From positions 1 to 33,508 of the IMG/VR virus record IMGVR_UViG_3300020578_000252: a stretch of 33,508 nt of DNA. The stretch is one strand, 5' to 3'. The position numbers were made by a program, and so were the translations under genes. The DNA comes from a virus. This document shows, piece after piece, positions 6,873-15,109 of the stretch (position 1 is its first letter; each line of letters opens with the position of its first letter). The notes under the pieces were generated by a model that worked only from the letters and a program-made list of their open reading frames with translations, had not been told where the DNA came from and did not search any database.

Positions 6873-7752
6873 CGCTGTAATCACCAGAAGGTGCACCGCC
6901 GCCCCAGGAACCCATGCCCTGTCTGGTGTAACTGGGCGTTAGGCCATTCATTTCAAGAATATCGTCTCGAAGATTCTGGTTGCGCTTTTCAATGTTAAGG
7001 ACTCGAGTAAAGCTATTAGTGATAGCAGCAGTATAATAAGCAAAAGGATTTTGTGATTTGCTTTCATCAAATTGTAGTCCTATCTGTGATAATTGAAGCA
7101 ATGCTTGACTACGCATTTCGTCGTTATAGGTGTAACCACGCCAGTTGCTTCTAGTAGCATAACGTTCACACAGTTTCATAAACATATGCGCTAATTTTTT
7201 AGTCATTGTTCCGTGATCCTTACAAAACTGCCCTTTTTCTAAGTCGCCTTGCCAATGACTCTTGCCAACACAGTAAGGATTACCGGATTCATCTATTCGA
7301 TAATGTTGGAATGGCGGAAAGTTTACTTTGGTGTATTTTGTTACACTTGTAACATCTAAATTGTCATCGTATTCAGTTGCAGGATCATCATCGTCGTCTA
7401 CTATAACTACGGTTTTTGCTTTTTTAGATTTTGCAGTATCAGCAGGAACATGTTCCCAAGTCATTACGCGAAAAACAATGTCAGTGGTAGCCACTTTGCT
7501 GGGCTTCACTGAAAAATCATCTAATCGAAGTTTGACAGTGCTGCTTTCTTGGGCAGCATCATAAGCAGCCCGACCTAGTCGTTCAGCTCGCAATTTACGC
7601 CCTTCTGCAATGTTTTTCTTGTTAATTTTGTCAACGCTGGGCAAAATTATATCATAATAACCGTCTTCGGGTGTTGCAAACGAACAATAAGTCAGTTTGC
7701 TTTTGTGAATTTCTTTAAGAATATCTCTATTGTTAAGATAGTTGTGTTTCAT
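6865..7752 (-). CDS. 55: gp55-like late-transcription sigma factor, N-terminally extended
   Basis: The C-terminal part (about residues 175-270) has the gp55 hallmark around WRGYTYNDEMRSQAL, QLSQIGLQFDE, NPFAYYTAAITNSF and LNIEKRNQNLRDDILE, corresponding to the sigma region 2-like fold that directs host RNA polymerase to phage late promoters. At 295 aa it is much longer than T4 gp55 (185 aa). The first 120 or so residues form an added segment (YLNNRDILKEIHKSK, YYDIILPSVDKIN) followed by an acidic linker (VVIVDDDDDP). The tail is glycine/serine-rich and acidic. An AAGGA precedes the ATG at 7752 at good distance. It is the first gene of the leftward block, divergent from the structural block it should activate. 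Confidence 0.9.
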   Translation of the reverse strand: MKHNYLNNRDILKEIHKSKLTYCSFATPEDGYYDIILPSVDKINKKNIAEGRKLRAERLGRAAYDAAQESSTVKLRLDDFSVKPSKVATTDIVFRVMTWEHVPADTAKSKKAKTVVIVDDDDDPATEYDDNLDVTSVTKYTKVNFPPFQHYRIDESGNPYCVGKSHWQGDLEKGQFCKDHGTMTKKLAHMFMKLCERYATRSNWRGYTYNDEMRSQALLQLSQIGLQFDESKSQNPFAYYTAAITNSFTRVLNIEKRNQNLRDDILEMNGLTPSYTRQGMGSWGGGAPSGDYSDD

Positions 7753-7815
7753 TGGGTTCCTTAAAATACACAGTTAATTTAGCAAATAAATAATAAAAAA
7801 GCAAGAGGAATCTAT
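7753..7815. promoter_or_regulatory. Divergent promoter region between gp55 and the structural block
   Basis: This 63-bp AT-rich gap separates two divergent gene blocks, so it must carry or closely follow promoters in both directions. Rightward it holds a late-promoter-like AATAAATA and an AGAGGA ribosome site (7804-7809). Leftward it holds the AAGGA of gp55. A leftward -10-like TGTGTATTTT is weak. Confidence 0.5.
7785..7792 (+). promoter_or_regulatory. T4-type late promoter candidate (structural block)
   Basis: AATAAATA differs from the T4 late promoter consensus TATAAATA only at the first base. It lies 23 nt before the ATG at 7816, leaving room for a short leader with AGAGGA at 7804-7809. 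The same octamer precedes gp25 and gp6. gp55, the sigma-like factor for such promoters, is encoded next door. Confidence 0.5.
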
Positions 7816-8835
7816 ATGGCAGTAGTACAGCAGGTACAATACAAACAAGATATTGCATTCAATCAGGGCGGCGGTGCAACTGGCCGAGATTTTATGGCTA
7901 AAACAAATCAATCATTTGTGAACGCAATAACTAAAAGCCCAAATAACGGAAACCAAACCACTACAGCAGGCAGCGTTGATCCTGCTGATGCTCGACGAGC
8001 CAAAGCAGGAGTGCAAAAAGGTGGATCACGCACAGCCAAAGCATCAACGCAAGATCCCAAAGTACAATTTGGAACAACAGACGAGTCTGGTAACGATTGG
8101 CGTGTACGCATTAGTATCAATACTAATTCTAAAATTTTGTACAATGATCCTGATATAACATCAAAAGTTTCTGGTTTACTAGCCCCTTTAAGACACACCG
8201 CCGGGTTTATTTTTCCTTATGTGCCTCAAATTACAGTGTCGCATACAGCCAATTACAACTCTACAGCACTCACACATTCCAATTATGCACAATACTTTTA
8301 CGAATCAAGTGCGGTAGCTGCTATAAGTATTTCTGGTGAATTTACTGTTCAAAATGAAGCAGAAGCCAAATATTTTTTGGCAGGCATTTATTTCTTTAGA
8401 GCTTGTACAAAAATGTTTTATGGCTTGAGTGGTGATTATCAAGGAAGCCCTCCGCCTATTGTTTATCTTGATGGTTACGGACAACACTATTTACCGCATG
8501 TGCCTTGTGTAGTCACTAGTTTCAGTCACACAATGCCCAATGATGTGGACTATTTGGAAGTAAACACAACGCAATCAATAACCGAAACAAAAACCAAAGC
8601 CGATAATTCGAGTTCGTACTATCAGCTTCCGGGCCAAGGATCAGGAGCTGGTACAGAGCTAACAACACAAACAATAAATACCGCCTTTAATCGTGTTCCA
8701 ACAGCCAGCACTTTGAGCTTGACATTGCAACCAATTATTAGTAGAACACAGGCAATCAGATTTGATTATCAAAAATTTGCTCGCGGAGAACTGATTCCGG
8801 GCAAAGGAAGTTTGTTCTCTGGGGGATTTTTATAA
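7816..8835 (+). CDS. Baseplate tail-tube cap/initiator protein (gp48- or gp54-like)
   Basis: The 339-residue protein has a flexible, glutamine- and glycine-rich first 80 residues. It then has a domain with QITVSHTANYNSTALTHSNY, an alanine-rich AAISISGEFT segment, and a helix with FLAGIYFFRACTKMFYG. MPNDVDYLEV follows. This pattern is typical of marine T4-like proteins annotated as the tail-tube cap at the top of the baseplate (gp48), a tube-like fold on which the tail tube starts; gp54 is structurally related and cannot be excluded. It is followed by gp53, consistent with a baseplate cluster. The start has AGAGGA at 6 nt spacing and a late promoter candidate upstream. The stop overlaps gp53 as TAATG. 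Confidence 0.6.
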   Translation: MAVVQQVQYKQDIAFNQGGGATGRDFMAKTNQSFVNAITKSPNNGNQTTTAGSVDPADARRAKAGVQKGGSRTAKASTQDPKVQFGTTDESGNDWRVRISINTNSKILYNDPDITSKVSGLLAPLRHTAGFIFPYVPQITVSHTANYNSTALTHSNYAQYFYESSAVAAISISGEFTVQNEAEAKYFLAGIYFFRACTKMFYGLSGDYQGSPPPIVYLDGYGQHYLPHVPCVVTSFSHTMPNDVDYLEVNTTQSITETKTKADNSSSYYQLPGQGSGAGTELTTQTINTAFNRVPTASTLSLTLQPIISRTQAIRFDYQKFARGELIPGKGSLFSGGFL

Positions 8836-9140
8836 TGGCACAAAATCCTTACACCCCGTCTAGTTGTTATTATAGAACCGGCACATTTGGCATTTTTCTT
8901 GATGTAATGACCAATAGGCCTATTACTAAATTATCCGACGATACCTTATACGAAATTGATAGTGTGTATGAATATCGACCTGATCTATTGGCTTCGGATT
9001 TATATGGTGATAGTGCATTATGGTGGGTGTTTGCACAGCGCAATCCAAATGTATTAGTAGACCCTCTTTTTGATTTTATTGCCGGCGCTAGAATTTACAT
9101 TCCCAAAGCAGAAACACTTAAACAAGATTTGGGAGTATAA
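8835..9140 (+). CDS. 53: gp53-like baseplate wedge protein
   Basis: This 101-residue protein matches the compact gp53 family: YEIDSVYEYRPDLLASDLYG, then LWWVFAQRNPN and DFIAGARIYIPKA, a LysM-like wedge component. gp53 links neighbouring wedges to the hub in the T4 baseplate; T4's is longer (196 aa), while short forms are common in marine phages. Its ATG is fused to the previous stop (TAATG), with a G-run ribosome site (8821-8825) inside the previous gene. The next gene starts 3 nt after its stop. Confidence 0.85.
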   Translation: MAQNPYTPSSCYYRTGTFGIFLDVMTNRPITKLSDDTLYEIDSVYEYRPDLLASDLYGDSALWWVFAQRNPNVLVDPLFDFIAGARIYIPKAETLKQDLGV

Positions 9141-9143
9141 CTG

Positions 9144-12098
9144 GTGGCCACAGTTCAAGAATTAGAAAATCAGGTCAAGGCTCTAAACGACGACATTGCT
9201 AGAAGAAGCGGCGGCGGGTCCAAAGCAGCACCAATTAGAAATAAACGCACAAATGATGGTTTATTACCATTGGGCACCGTTCAGTTTTTCATTGACGAAA
9301 ATTTAAAAAAACAAGACATAGCAAAGGCGGCAGGTAATACATTTGGTTTAGAAGATCTACAAAGAAAGTACCGTAATTTAATAAGTGAACAGCTAGCACA
9401 AGAGCGTGCTATTGCTGGGGTTCAAACACAATTATCACAAGCCGAACAAGAATTAGAAACGGCCAGATCAAATCAGGCGCAGCAGGATGCTGCCAAGGGA
9501 CAAATTGCCACAGCACCACCTACCAATGGTGAACAAATAGCCCCTGCTGTAGCAATAACAGCCGAACAAAAACAAACACTAGATCAATCCAAATCTGGTG
9601 AACTGTCGTCCAAAGTTGATCAAAGTCAAGACCCAACTGCGGTCAACCAACAGAGTGCTGCTGGCGGCACGGATCAAAAAAAATCCGAAGCAAATTTCAG
9701 CGGAGATAAAAATCAAAATAGTGCAACATCGGTCACTGGTAATAGTAATGTGTCTGGAAAAACATCAGATTATGCACGATCGTTTAGTGTGGGCTTGCCA
9801 ACAAACAAACTACACGATTATACCAGTTACACCTATAGAATCACCCTGTTTCTTTTAACAAAAAAAGATTTCAATGAGTTGGCAACCAATCCTACAAAAT
9901 TTGTACCTACATTTAGTTTAATAAGCAGTGGCGCTGGCTTTGCTACGCCAGGGTCTATTAAGACAGAGACTACAAGAAAGGTTACACCCTTTGGGGGTTA
10001 TGAAGATGTGTCAACAACACAAACCAAATCTGGTAGACATCCTGATTTTCAAACTGATTTTTTTATTGACAATTTGCAAATGAAAACTGTGGTTGGTTTA
10101 AATGCCAAATCTAAAGCATCTAATGCCATTGATATATCTTTCAACATTACAGAACCCTACGGCCTAAGTCTACTAGATAGATTATTAAGTGCCTCGGAAA
10201 CTTGCGGGGACAAGAATCCCAATTACATGGAGCAACCGTATTTGTTACAAATTGATTTACTGGCCAGTCCCACAGATGAACAGTTGGAAATAACCAAGCA
10301 GACCAACAACGTAATAGACAGTAAAAAAATAGCTATAAAATTGTTAGAGATGAAAATCAAACCGTCGGGCAGTGGAAGCACTTATGCGTTGAATGCCATG
10401 CCTTATAATCATACAGCGTTTAGTTTGACAAATGCAGCCATGCCGGTAGCTATGAGTGTTGAAGCCAGCACAGTAGGAGAGTTTTTTAGCAGCACCGACG
10501 ATCTCGCAAAACTTTTTTCTGGGCAAGCAGCAATTTCTGACGAACGATTAGAAAGCGAATTAGACAAATGGATAAAAGAAAACACTAAGATTTTTGTAAA
10601 TACTAAACCCAGCCCTGAACAAATAGCCAGTCAAAGGAAAGCACTCAAAGACGCTAATATTTACAACAGCAAAAGCCTAGCAGCTGGCTATAACGGCTAT
10701 ATGGACAAAGTTTCAAAAGAACAAAAGTTAAGTCAATTACCTCCTACAAAGATAGCGTTTAATATACCTGACAAAATTATAGCTGAATCACCTATTGTTG
10801 ACGAAACTGCTCAAGCCGGTGACGGCACAATGATTGATCCTAGGCAGACTGCTGGCAAGCCTGACCCACAGTTTAAGAAAAAACAATCATTCACAATCAA
10901 TGCTGGCACCAGCATCATTGATGTGATTGACATGGTTATGGGAAAAAGTGAATATGTTAAAAATCAATTGAACAATCTTAGCAAAACAAACAATAACGAT
11001 ACGGCCGAAAAAAATTATACCAACAATAACGAAAGAACCAAGGATTCAAAAAAAGCAGCGGCACTTAAATGGTACAAAATAGTCCCCACAGTGGCACTGA
11101 ATGATTTTGATGCCGCAAGGAACGCCTACAGTAAAACTATATTGTATACCATTTTGCCATATACCGGTGCAAATGCTTATCACCCAAATTTTCCAAAATC
11201 AACAGCACAAAATATCGCAGACACAGTAGTAAGAGAATACAATTACCTATATACCGGAAAAAATCAAGACATTTTGCGTTTGGATGTAGATTTTGATAGC
11301 ACTTTTTACACTCAATTGACCACTAAAGCTTCCCAAGTGGCTAGATTAGGAACAGACAGAGCAAGCGACGCAGTAGATGTTGACGAAGATCAGTTTAGTG
11401 TAAATGCCAAGGCCCAACAAACCAATCCGCCAAGCACTTATCAAATTATTGGTGCCAATAGAAAAAGCTCCTCATTAAATTCTTCAACTAATCCCAATGA
11501 ACAAGTGGTCAATGATTTAAAGCAAAGCATTTATACCAGTCAACGTGGAGATGCATTAAACATAAAATTACAAATTATAGGAGATCCTGATTTTATTAAA
11601 CAAGATGATATCTTTTTTAATCCAGGTAGCCCAGCTGAATATGCTAAAGTGATGGGATCTAGGTTGAATAATTCTGCAGCTCCTATTACTGAAAACGGGC
11701 AAATATTGTTCGACGCACAGCAAGTATATGTGAAATTGACATTTAAAAATTCAGTAGATATCAATGATAAAATTGGCATAGTCAATAAACAAGATCGATT
11801 GACAAATGGTAGAATGACCGACGGTACATTCAGCGGCATATATAAAGTTCTCACAGTGGATAACGACTTCAGTAGAGGACAGTTTACTCAAACACTGGAT
11901 CTAATCAGAATGCCAGACAGTCTGCCAGAAATTAAATTGCCTGCACCTAAAACAACTCAAACTGGTGTAGTAACGGAAACACAAAGTGCCAAACAAAGTG
12001 AAAGTTTAGACGAATCAAAACGTAGTGCTATAGCTCGAAACCCTGCCGGGGTCGCGCCTACTGGATCGCCTAGACTAGATCCAGGAGCAAATCAATAA
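9144..12098 (+). CDS. Large baseplate hub-like virion protein (984 aa)
   Basis: It starts with GTG at 9144, supported by GGGAG at 9131-9135. Residues 1-22 and about 80-120 have heptad-like patterns (QAEQELETARSN) suggesting coiled coils, followed by a low-complexity Gln/Ser/Ala/Lys segment to about residue 210. From there a structured region includes YRITLFLLTKKDFNE, FQTDFFIDNLQMKTVVGLN and NITEPYGLSLLDRLL, a pattern I know from structural proteins of large marine myoviruses. A later region, VKLTFKNSVDINDKIG to YKVLTVDNDFSRGQFTQTLDL, looks like a hub or LysM-type beta domain. The position directly before the gp5 spike suggests the gp27-like hub role, but no T4 gp27 motif was confirmed. The tail is proline/alanine-rich. 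The stop overlaps gp5 (TAATG). Confidence 0.6.
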   Translation: MATVQELENQVKALNDDIARRSGGGSKAAPIRNKRTNDGLLPLGTVQFFIDENLKKQDIAKAAGNTFGLEDLQRKYRNLISEQLAQERAIAGVQTQLSQAEQELETARSNQAQQDAAKGQIATAPPTNGEQIAPAVAITAEQKQTLDQSKSGELSSKVDQSQDPTAVNQQSAAGGTDQKKSEANFSGDKNQNSATSVTGNSNVSGKTSDYARSFSVGLPTNKLHDYTSYTYRITLFLLTKKDFNELATNPTKFVPTFSLISSGAGFATPGSIKTETTRKVTPFGGYEDVSTTQTKSGRHPDFQTDFFIDNLQMKTVVGLNAKSKASNAIDISFNITEPYGLSLLDRLLSASETCGDKNPNYMEQPYLLQIDLLASPTDEQLEITKQTNNVIDSKKIAIKLLEMKIKPSGSGSTYALNAMPYNHTAFSLTNAAMPVAMSVEASTVGEFFSSTDDLAKLFSGQAAISDERLESELDKWIKENTKIFVNTKPSPEQIASQRKALKDANIYNSKSLAAGYNGYMDKVSKEQKLSQLPPTKIAFNIPDKIIAESPIVDETAQAGDGTMIDPRQTAGKPDPQFKKKQSFTINAGTSIIDVIDMVMGKSEYVKNQLNNLSKTNNNDTAEKNYTNNNERTKDSKKAAALKWYKIVPTVALNDFDAARNAYSKTILYTILPYTGANAYHPNFPKSTAQNIADTVVREYNYLYTGKNQDILRLDVDFDSTFYTQLTTKASQVARLGTDRASDAVDVDEDQFSVNAKAQQTNPPSTYQIIGANRKSSSLNSSTNPNEQVVNDLKQSIYTSQRGDALNIKLQIIGDPDFIKQDDIFFNPGSPAEYAKVMGSRLNNSAAPITENGQILFDAQQVYVKLTFKNSVDINDKIGIVNKQDRLTNGRMTDGTFSGIYKVLTVDNDFSRGQFTQTLDLIRMPDSLPEIKLPAPKTTQTGVVTETQSAKQSESLDESKRSAIARNPAGVAPTGSPRLDPGANQ

Positions 12099-13585
12099 TG
12101 GCCAGTGATAAACAAAGTACAAATAGAATACCAGACTGGGCCGGAACATCAAAATCTTCTGGGGTAAAACTAGATCCTGGGCCGTTCATTGGCATTATAA
12201 AAAACAATGCTGACCCGGCAAGACAAGGTCGTGTGGCAGTGTGGGTTCCTGACATTGGTGGCGATGAGGACGATCCCAATCAATGGTATGTGGTACGATA
12301 TGCAAGTCCATTTTTTGGTAGTACACTGGGATTGCCGGGCTCACCAGATAGTCAAAATGATAATTTTGGCACATCGCAGCAGACATACGGCTTTTGGGCA
12401 GTACCACCTGACATTAACAATCGTGTGTTAATTACATTTGTAATGGGGGATCCTACCAGGGGATATTGGTTTGCTTGTGTTCCTAATATACAGACCATGA
12501 GCATGGTGCCAGGATTAGCAAGACCGCCTGGCGATTTTCCTTATGCAGAAACTAATTCTGACAAATTTTTTGGATCCAACAGAATTACCAGCGATAGTTA
12601 CCTGCCGGTATCAGAACTAGTAACTGAGAATCCACTCATTGACAAAAGTCCTAGTTTTTACAATCTTCCAAAAGTAGTACACATATACCAGGCCAACATT
12701 GTGATCAATCAAGGATTAGATCAGGATCCTGTGCGTGGTACAATCACATCAAGTGCTCAACGTGAAACACCTAGTCAAGTGGTAGGACTCAGTAGTCCCG
12801 GTCGTACCGCTCCCGACACCGCTGATTTTCCTAATTTACAACAATTATTAGATAATCAATCTCTTCCGATAGCAGTAGTGCAACAATTTCCTAATAGAAA
12901 AGGTGGTCATTCTTTAGTACTAGATGACGGAGATATTTTTGGTCAAAATAGATTATTACGATTAAGGAGCAGTGCTGGTCATCAAATAGTAATGCATGAC
13001 ACTGAAGATTTGATGTACATAAGCAACAGTCGCGGAACTGCGTGGATAGAGCTTGCCCCAGATGGTAGTGTAAACATTTTTAGCGCCAGCAATGTAAGTA
13101 TTAGGTCACAGCAGGATTTGAATTTTCATGCTGATAACAATATTAACCTGCACAGCGGCAACACTATCAAGATGTTTGCTGAAAAATATTTTTTGAATCA
13201 GACCCAAAGTTATCAACTATCGGCCTCTAAAAATATTTCTCTTAATGCAGGCAACGTGGGAATAAAAAGCGGAACCAGTTTGTTAATGCAATCAGTAACC
13301 GGAGGATGGAAAACAGCAGCTGATTTGGTGTTAAAAGGTAGAAAAATTTTCTTGAACACTTTGACTCCAGAGTCGCCTTTGACCAATCAGCCGTTGGAAT
13401 TTTATCATCAAAGTAATGTTGCCTACGATAATGAAAGAAAATTATGGAGACCGGTCACAACAAGATTTGAAAGTCTTGCCCCATTCGCCCCCACTCACGA
13501 ACCCTGGACCAGGCAAACAGGCCAACTTAAAAAGAACAACGGTAAGGTTGTGGATCCAATAGCACAAACACCAGGGAAAAAATAA
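12098..13585 (+). CDS. 5: gp5-like central spike protein without lysozyme domain
   Basis: Residues 28-90 form the gp5 OB-fold: PFIGIIKNNADPARQGRVAV, WVPDIGGDEDDPNQWYVVRY and ASPFFGS. From about residue 265 the LLRLRSSAGHQIVMHDTED and GTAWIELAPDGSVNIFS stretches lead into regular short-strand repeats (NINLHSGNTIKM, NISLNAGNVGIKS), the triple-stranded beta-helix of the membrane-piercing needle, as in VgrG-type spikes. T4 gp5 (575 aa) has a lysozyme between these parts; here no lysozyme-like segment is visible, and the middle (about 150-250) is short and proline-rich. AGGAG (12083-12087) serves the ATG, which overlaps the previous stop. The next gene again follows with TAATG. Confidence 0.88.
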   Translation: MASDKQSTNRIPDWAGTSKSSGVKLDPGPFIGIIKNNADPARQGRVAVWVPDIGGDEDDPNQWYVVRYASPFFGSTLGLPGSPDSQNDNFGTSQQTYGFWAVPPDINNRVLITFVMGDPTRGYWFACVPNIQTMSMVPGLARPPGDFPYAETNSDKFFGSNRITSDSYLPVSELVTENPLIDKSPSFYNLPKVVHIYQANIVINQGLDQDPVRGTITSSAQRETPSQVVGLSSPGRTAPDTADFPNLQQLLDNQSLPIAVVQQFPNRKGGHSLVLDDGDIFGQNRLLRLRSSAGHQIVMHDTEDLMYISNSRGTAWIELAPDGSVNIFSASNVSIRSQQDLNFHADNNINLHSGNTIKMFAEKYFLNQTQSYQLSASKNISLNAGNVGIKSGTSLLMQSVTGGWKTAADLVLKGRKIFLNTLTPESPLTNQPLEFYHQSNVAYDNERKLWRPVTTRFESLAPFAPTHEPWTRQTGQLKKNNGKVVDPIAQTPGKK

Positions 13586-14673
13586 TGGCAAATCAAGGAA
13601 TCGTTAATGCAGCAAACAACATAGTAGTCAATCCCGCCGGCAGACAAGTGCTCGATGGGGTAAATTCTCCACGTGGGTTTAGTCTAGACAAAATTAAACC
13701 CAACATAGAGACATTGACCAAATTTGAAACCAAATGTGTTTTAATACAGCTTGGTAATCTAGAAAGTAATATTGATGCAAACACTATCAATATTGGCGTT
13801 CCAAGAATAGGATCGTTCCGTTCAACAATAAATGCAAATGTATTTTTTGCCAACACAGCAGCAATTACCATAACCAATGCTGATCACAGTGACATACTAT
13901 TGGGCATGGTAGCTAACGTACAGTTGCCTAGCACTGGGTCTTTTGGTAGTAATACCATGATTATTAAAAAATCAGCGGGCGGAAACATTACAGCTGGAAA
14001 TTTTGTTCCTGGATTTACCTACACTGTGACCAGTATAGGAACCACGGATTTTGCAAATATAGGAGTGAATACAGATGCAGCCAATGTAGTAATAGGAAAT
14101 GTGTTTGTGGCAACCGCAGTTGGTTCAGGAACCGGAACAGCATTTTTAACCAATAATCAAATTTTATTAGGCAGCAATCATACTGTCAGCGGAGACATCA
14201 CATTTAATGTTTTTCCGCTTAAATTGGGAAAATATCAAAATTCTAATTACTTACTAACTAGATACGGTTATAAAAACTCCGATGGTACATGGGCGACAAA
14301 AGATGGAGTGGATTCCAATGATATTTTCTTGGCTGCAACAGAAGTACAAGACAGTATCATGGGCGGCTTTCTTCAAGATCAGTATCAAGCATTGATTAAA
14401 CAAGGTGCAATTAGACCTAATGATAGCAAAGAAACAGTTGCCGGTATGTTGGCCTTGGCTTACCAATATCAAGATCTGGGCAATCCCCAGCTGAAGAAAA
14501 ATGTTTATAATACCGATGGTTCGGTAAATTTAGAAAATTATTCCATTGCTTCGCGAGCAAATGTTTGGAGAAATACTGGACAAACAGTGGACAGCCAAGG
14601 AAGACCGGGACATATTTACTTTAATGCCGGACGTTATGCAATACGCAATTTGGGCGCAGACGTACCAGAATAA
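13585..14673 (+). CDS. Spike-associated virion protein with a modular Gly/Thr repeat domain (362 aa)
   Basis: I do not recognise a named T4 homologue. The N-terminal third (SPRGFSLDKIKPNIETLTKF, VLIQLGNLESNI) precedes a beta-rich insert at about residues 131-189 (FTYTVTSIGTTDFANIG to GSGTGTAF). A related insert is found in gp6 and in many marine phage structural proteins. The C-terminal third (IFLAATEVQDSIMGGFLQDQ, KETVAGMLALAYQYQDLG, SQGRPGHIYFNAGRYAI) is helical and resembles segments following gp5 in other marine myoviruses. Since gp5 here lacks a lysozyme domain, a peptidoglycan-related role is conceivable, but no catalytic motif is secure. AGGG at 13573-13576 precedes the ATG, fused to the gp5 stop (TAATG). 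Confidence 0.55.
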   Translation: MANQGIVNAANNIVVNPAGRQVLDGVNSPRGFSLDKIKPNIETLTKFETKCVLIQLGNLESNIDANTINIGVPRIGSFRSTINANVFFANTAAITITNADHSDILLGMVANVQLPSTGSFGSNTMIIKKSAGGNITAGNFVPGFTYTVTSIGTTDFANIGVNTDAANVVIGNVFVATAVGSGTGTAFLTNNQILLGSNHTVSGDITFNVFPLKLGKYQNSNYLLTRYGYKNSDGTWATKDGVDSNDIFLAATEVQDSIMGGFLQDQYQALIKQGAIRPNDSKETVAGMLALAYQYQDLGNPQLKKNVYNTDGSVNLENYSIASRANVWRNTGQTVDSQGRPGHIYFNAGRYAIRNLGADVPE

Positions 14674-14676
14674 ATA
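14669..14676 (+). promoter_or_regulatory. Late promoter-like octamer before gp25
   Basis: AATAAATA straddles the end of the 362-aa gene, followed by CAATT and the gp25 ATG at 14682. If used as a late promoter, transcription would begin at or near the start codon, giving a leaderless message. gp25 has no Shine-Dalgarno sequence, which fits. Chance occurrence is possible; another copy lies inside a gene at 8673-8680. Confidence 0.33.
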
Positions 14677-14681
14677 CAATT

Positions 14682-15062
14682 ATGGCTCTTATCAGATATA
14701 AAGGTTTTAGCACGATTGATCAAACAAAAAAATTTCGTTTGACTGATCTAGAACTAATCAAACGAGATTTATTAAATCATTTTGCTATCAGAAAAGGCGA
14801 AAAATTAATGAATTCCAATTTTGGTAGCATTATTTGGAATATCATGTTTGAACCGCTGACTGCTGATGTAAAAGCTTTAGTAGTAGACGATATACAACGA
14901 GTTGTTAACTCCGACCCTAGAATCAGAATAGATAATGTGTTAGTTGATCAGCTTGACATAGGTTTACAAGTACAAGTAGAACTTACTGTTTTGCCTGACA
15001 ATTATAGCGATATTATAAATTTTCAATTTAATAGAGAACTCAATACTGTAGTAGCAGCATAA
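14682..15062 (+). CDS. 25: gp25-like baseplate wedge protein
   Basis: This 126-residue protein is a clear gp25 family member: LTDLELIKRDLLNHFAIRKG, EKLMNSNFGSIIWNIMFEPL with the conserved Glu-Pro, and a closing mixed alpha/beta segment. gp25 forms, with gp6 and gp53, the conserved inner wedge core of contractile injection machines, where it contacts the sheath. T4 gp25 is 132 aa. Its start lacks a ribosome binding site; see the octamer just upstream. It is followed by gp6 after 47 bp. Confidence 0.95.
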   Translation: MALIRYKGFSTIDQTKKFRLTDLELIKRDLLNHFAIRKGEKLMNSNFGSIIWNIMFEPLTADVKALVVDDIQRVVNSDPRIRIDNVLVDQLDIGLQVQVELTVLPDNYSDIINFQFNRELNTVVAA

Positions 15063-15082
15063 AAGTACCAGATTATTTTTGC

Positions 15083-15090
15083 AATAAATA
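15083..15090 (+). promoter_or_regulatory. Late promoter-like octamer before gp6
   Basis: AATAAATA, followed by C, sits 19 nt before the gp6 ATG (15110) in the only clear gap of this part of the structural block. A weak ACAGG ribosome site lies between them. One base differs from the T4 late consensus TATAAATA, as at 7785-7792. Confidence 0.45.
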
Positions 15091-15109
15091 CTAGAACACA
15101 GGTATTGAT

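Noticed and set aside
6873-6896. Upstream ATG (6896) for the SGNH gene
   Set aside because: It adds eight residues before the catalytic strand and overlaps gp55 more; ATG 6872 gives the tight 8-nt coupling overlap.
8673-8680. AATAAATA inside the tail-tube cap-like gene as a late promoter for gp53
   Set aside because: It lies about 155 nt inside a coding region, gp53 is already coupled by TAATG, and the octamer can occur by chance in AT-rich DNA.
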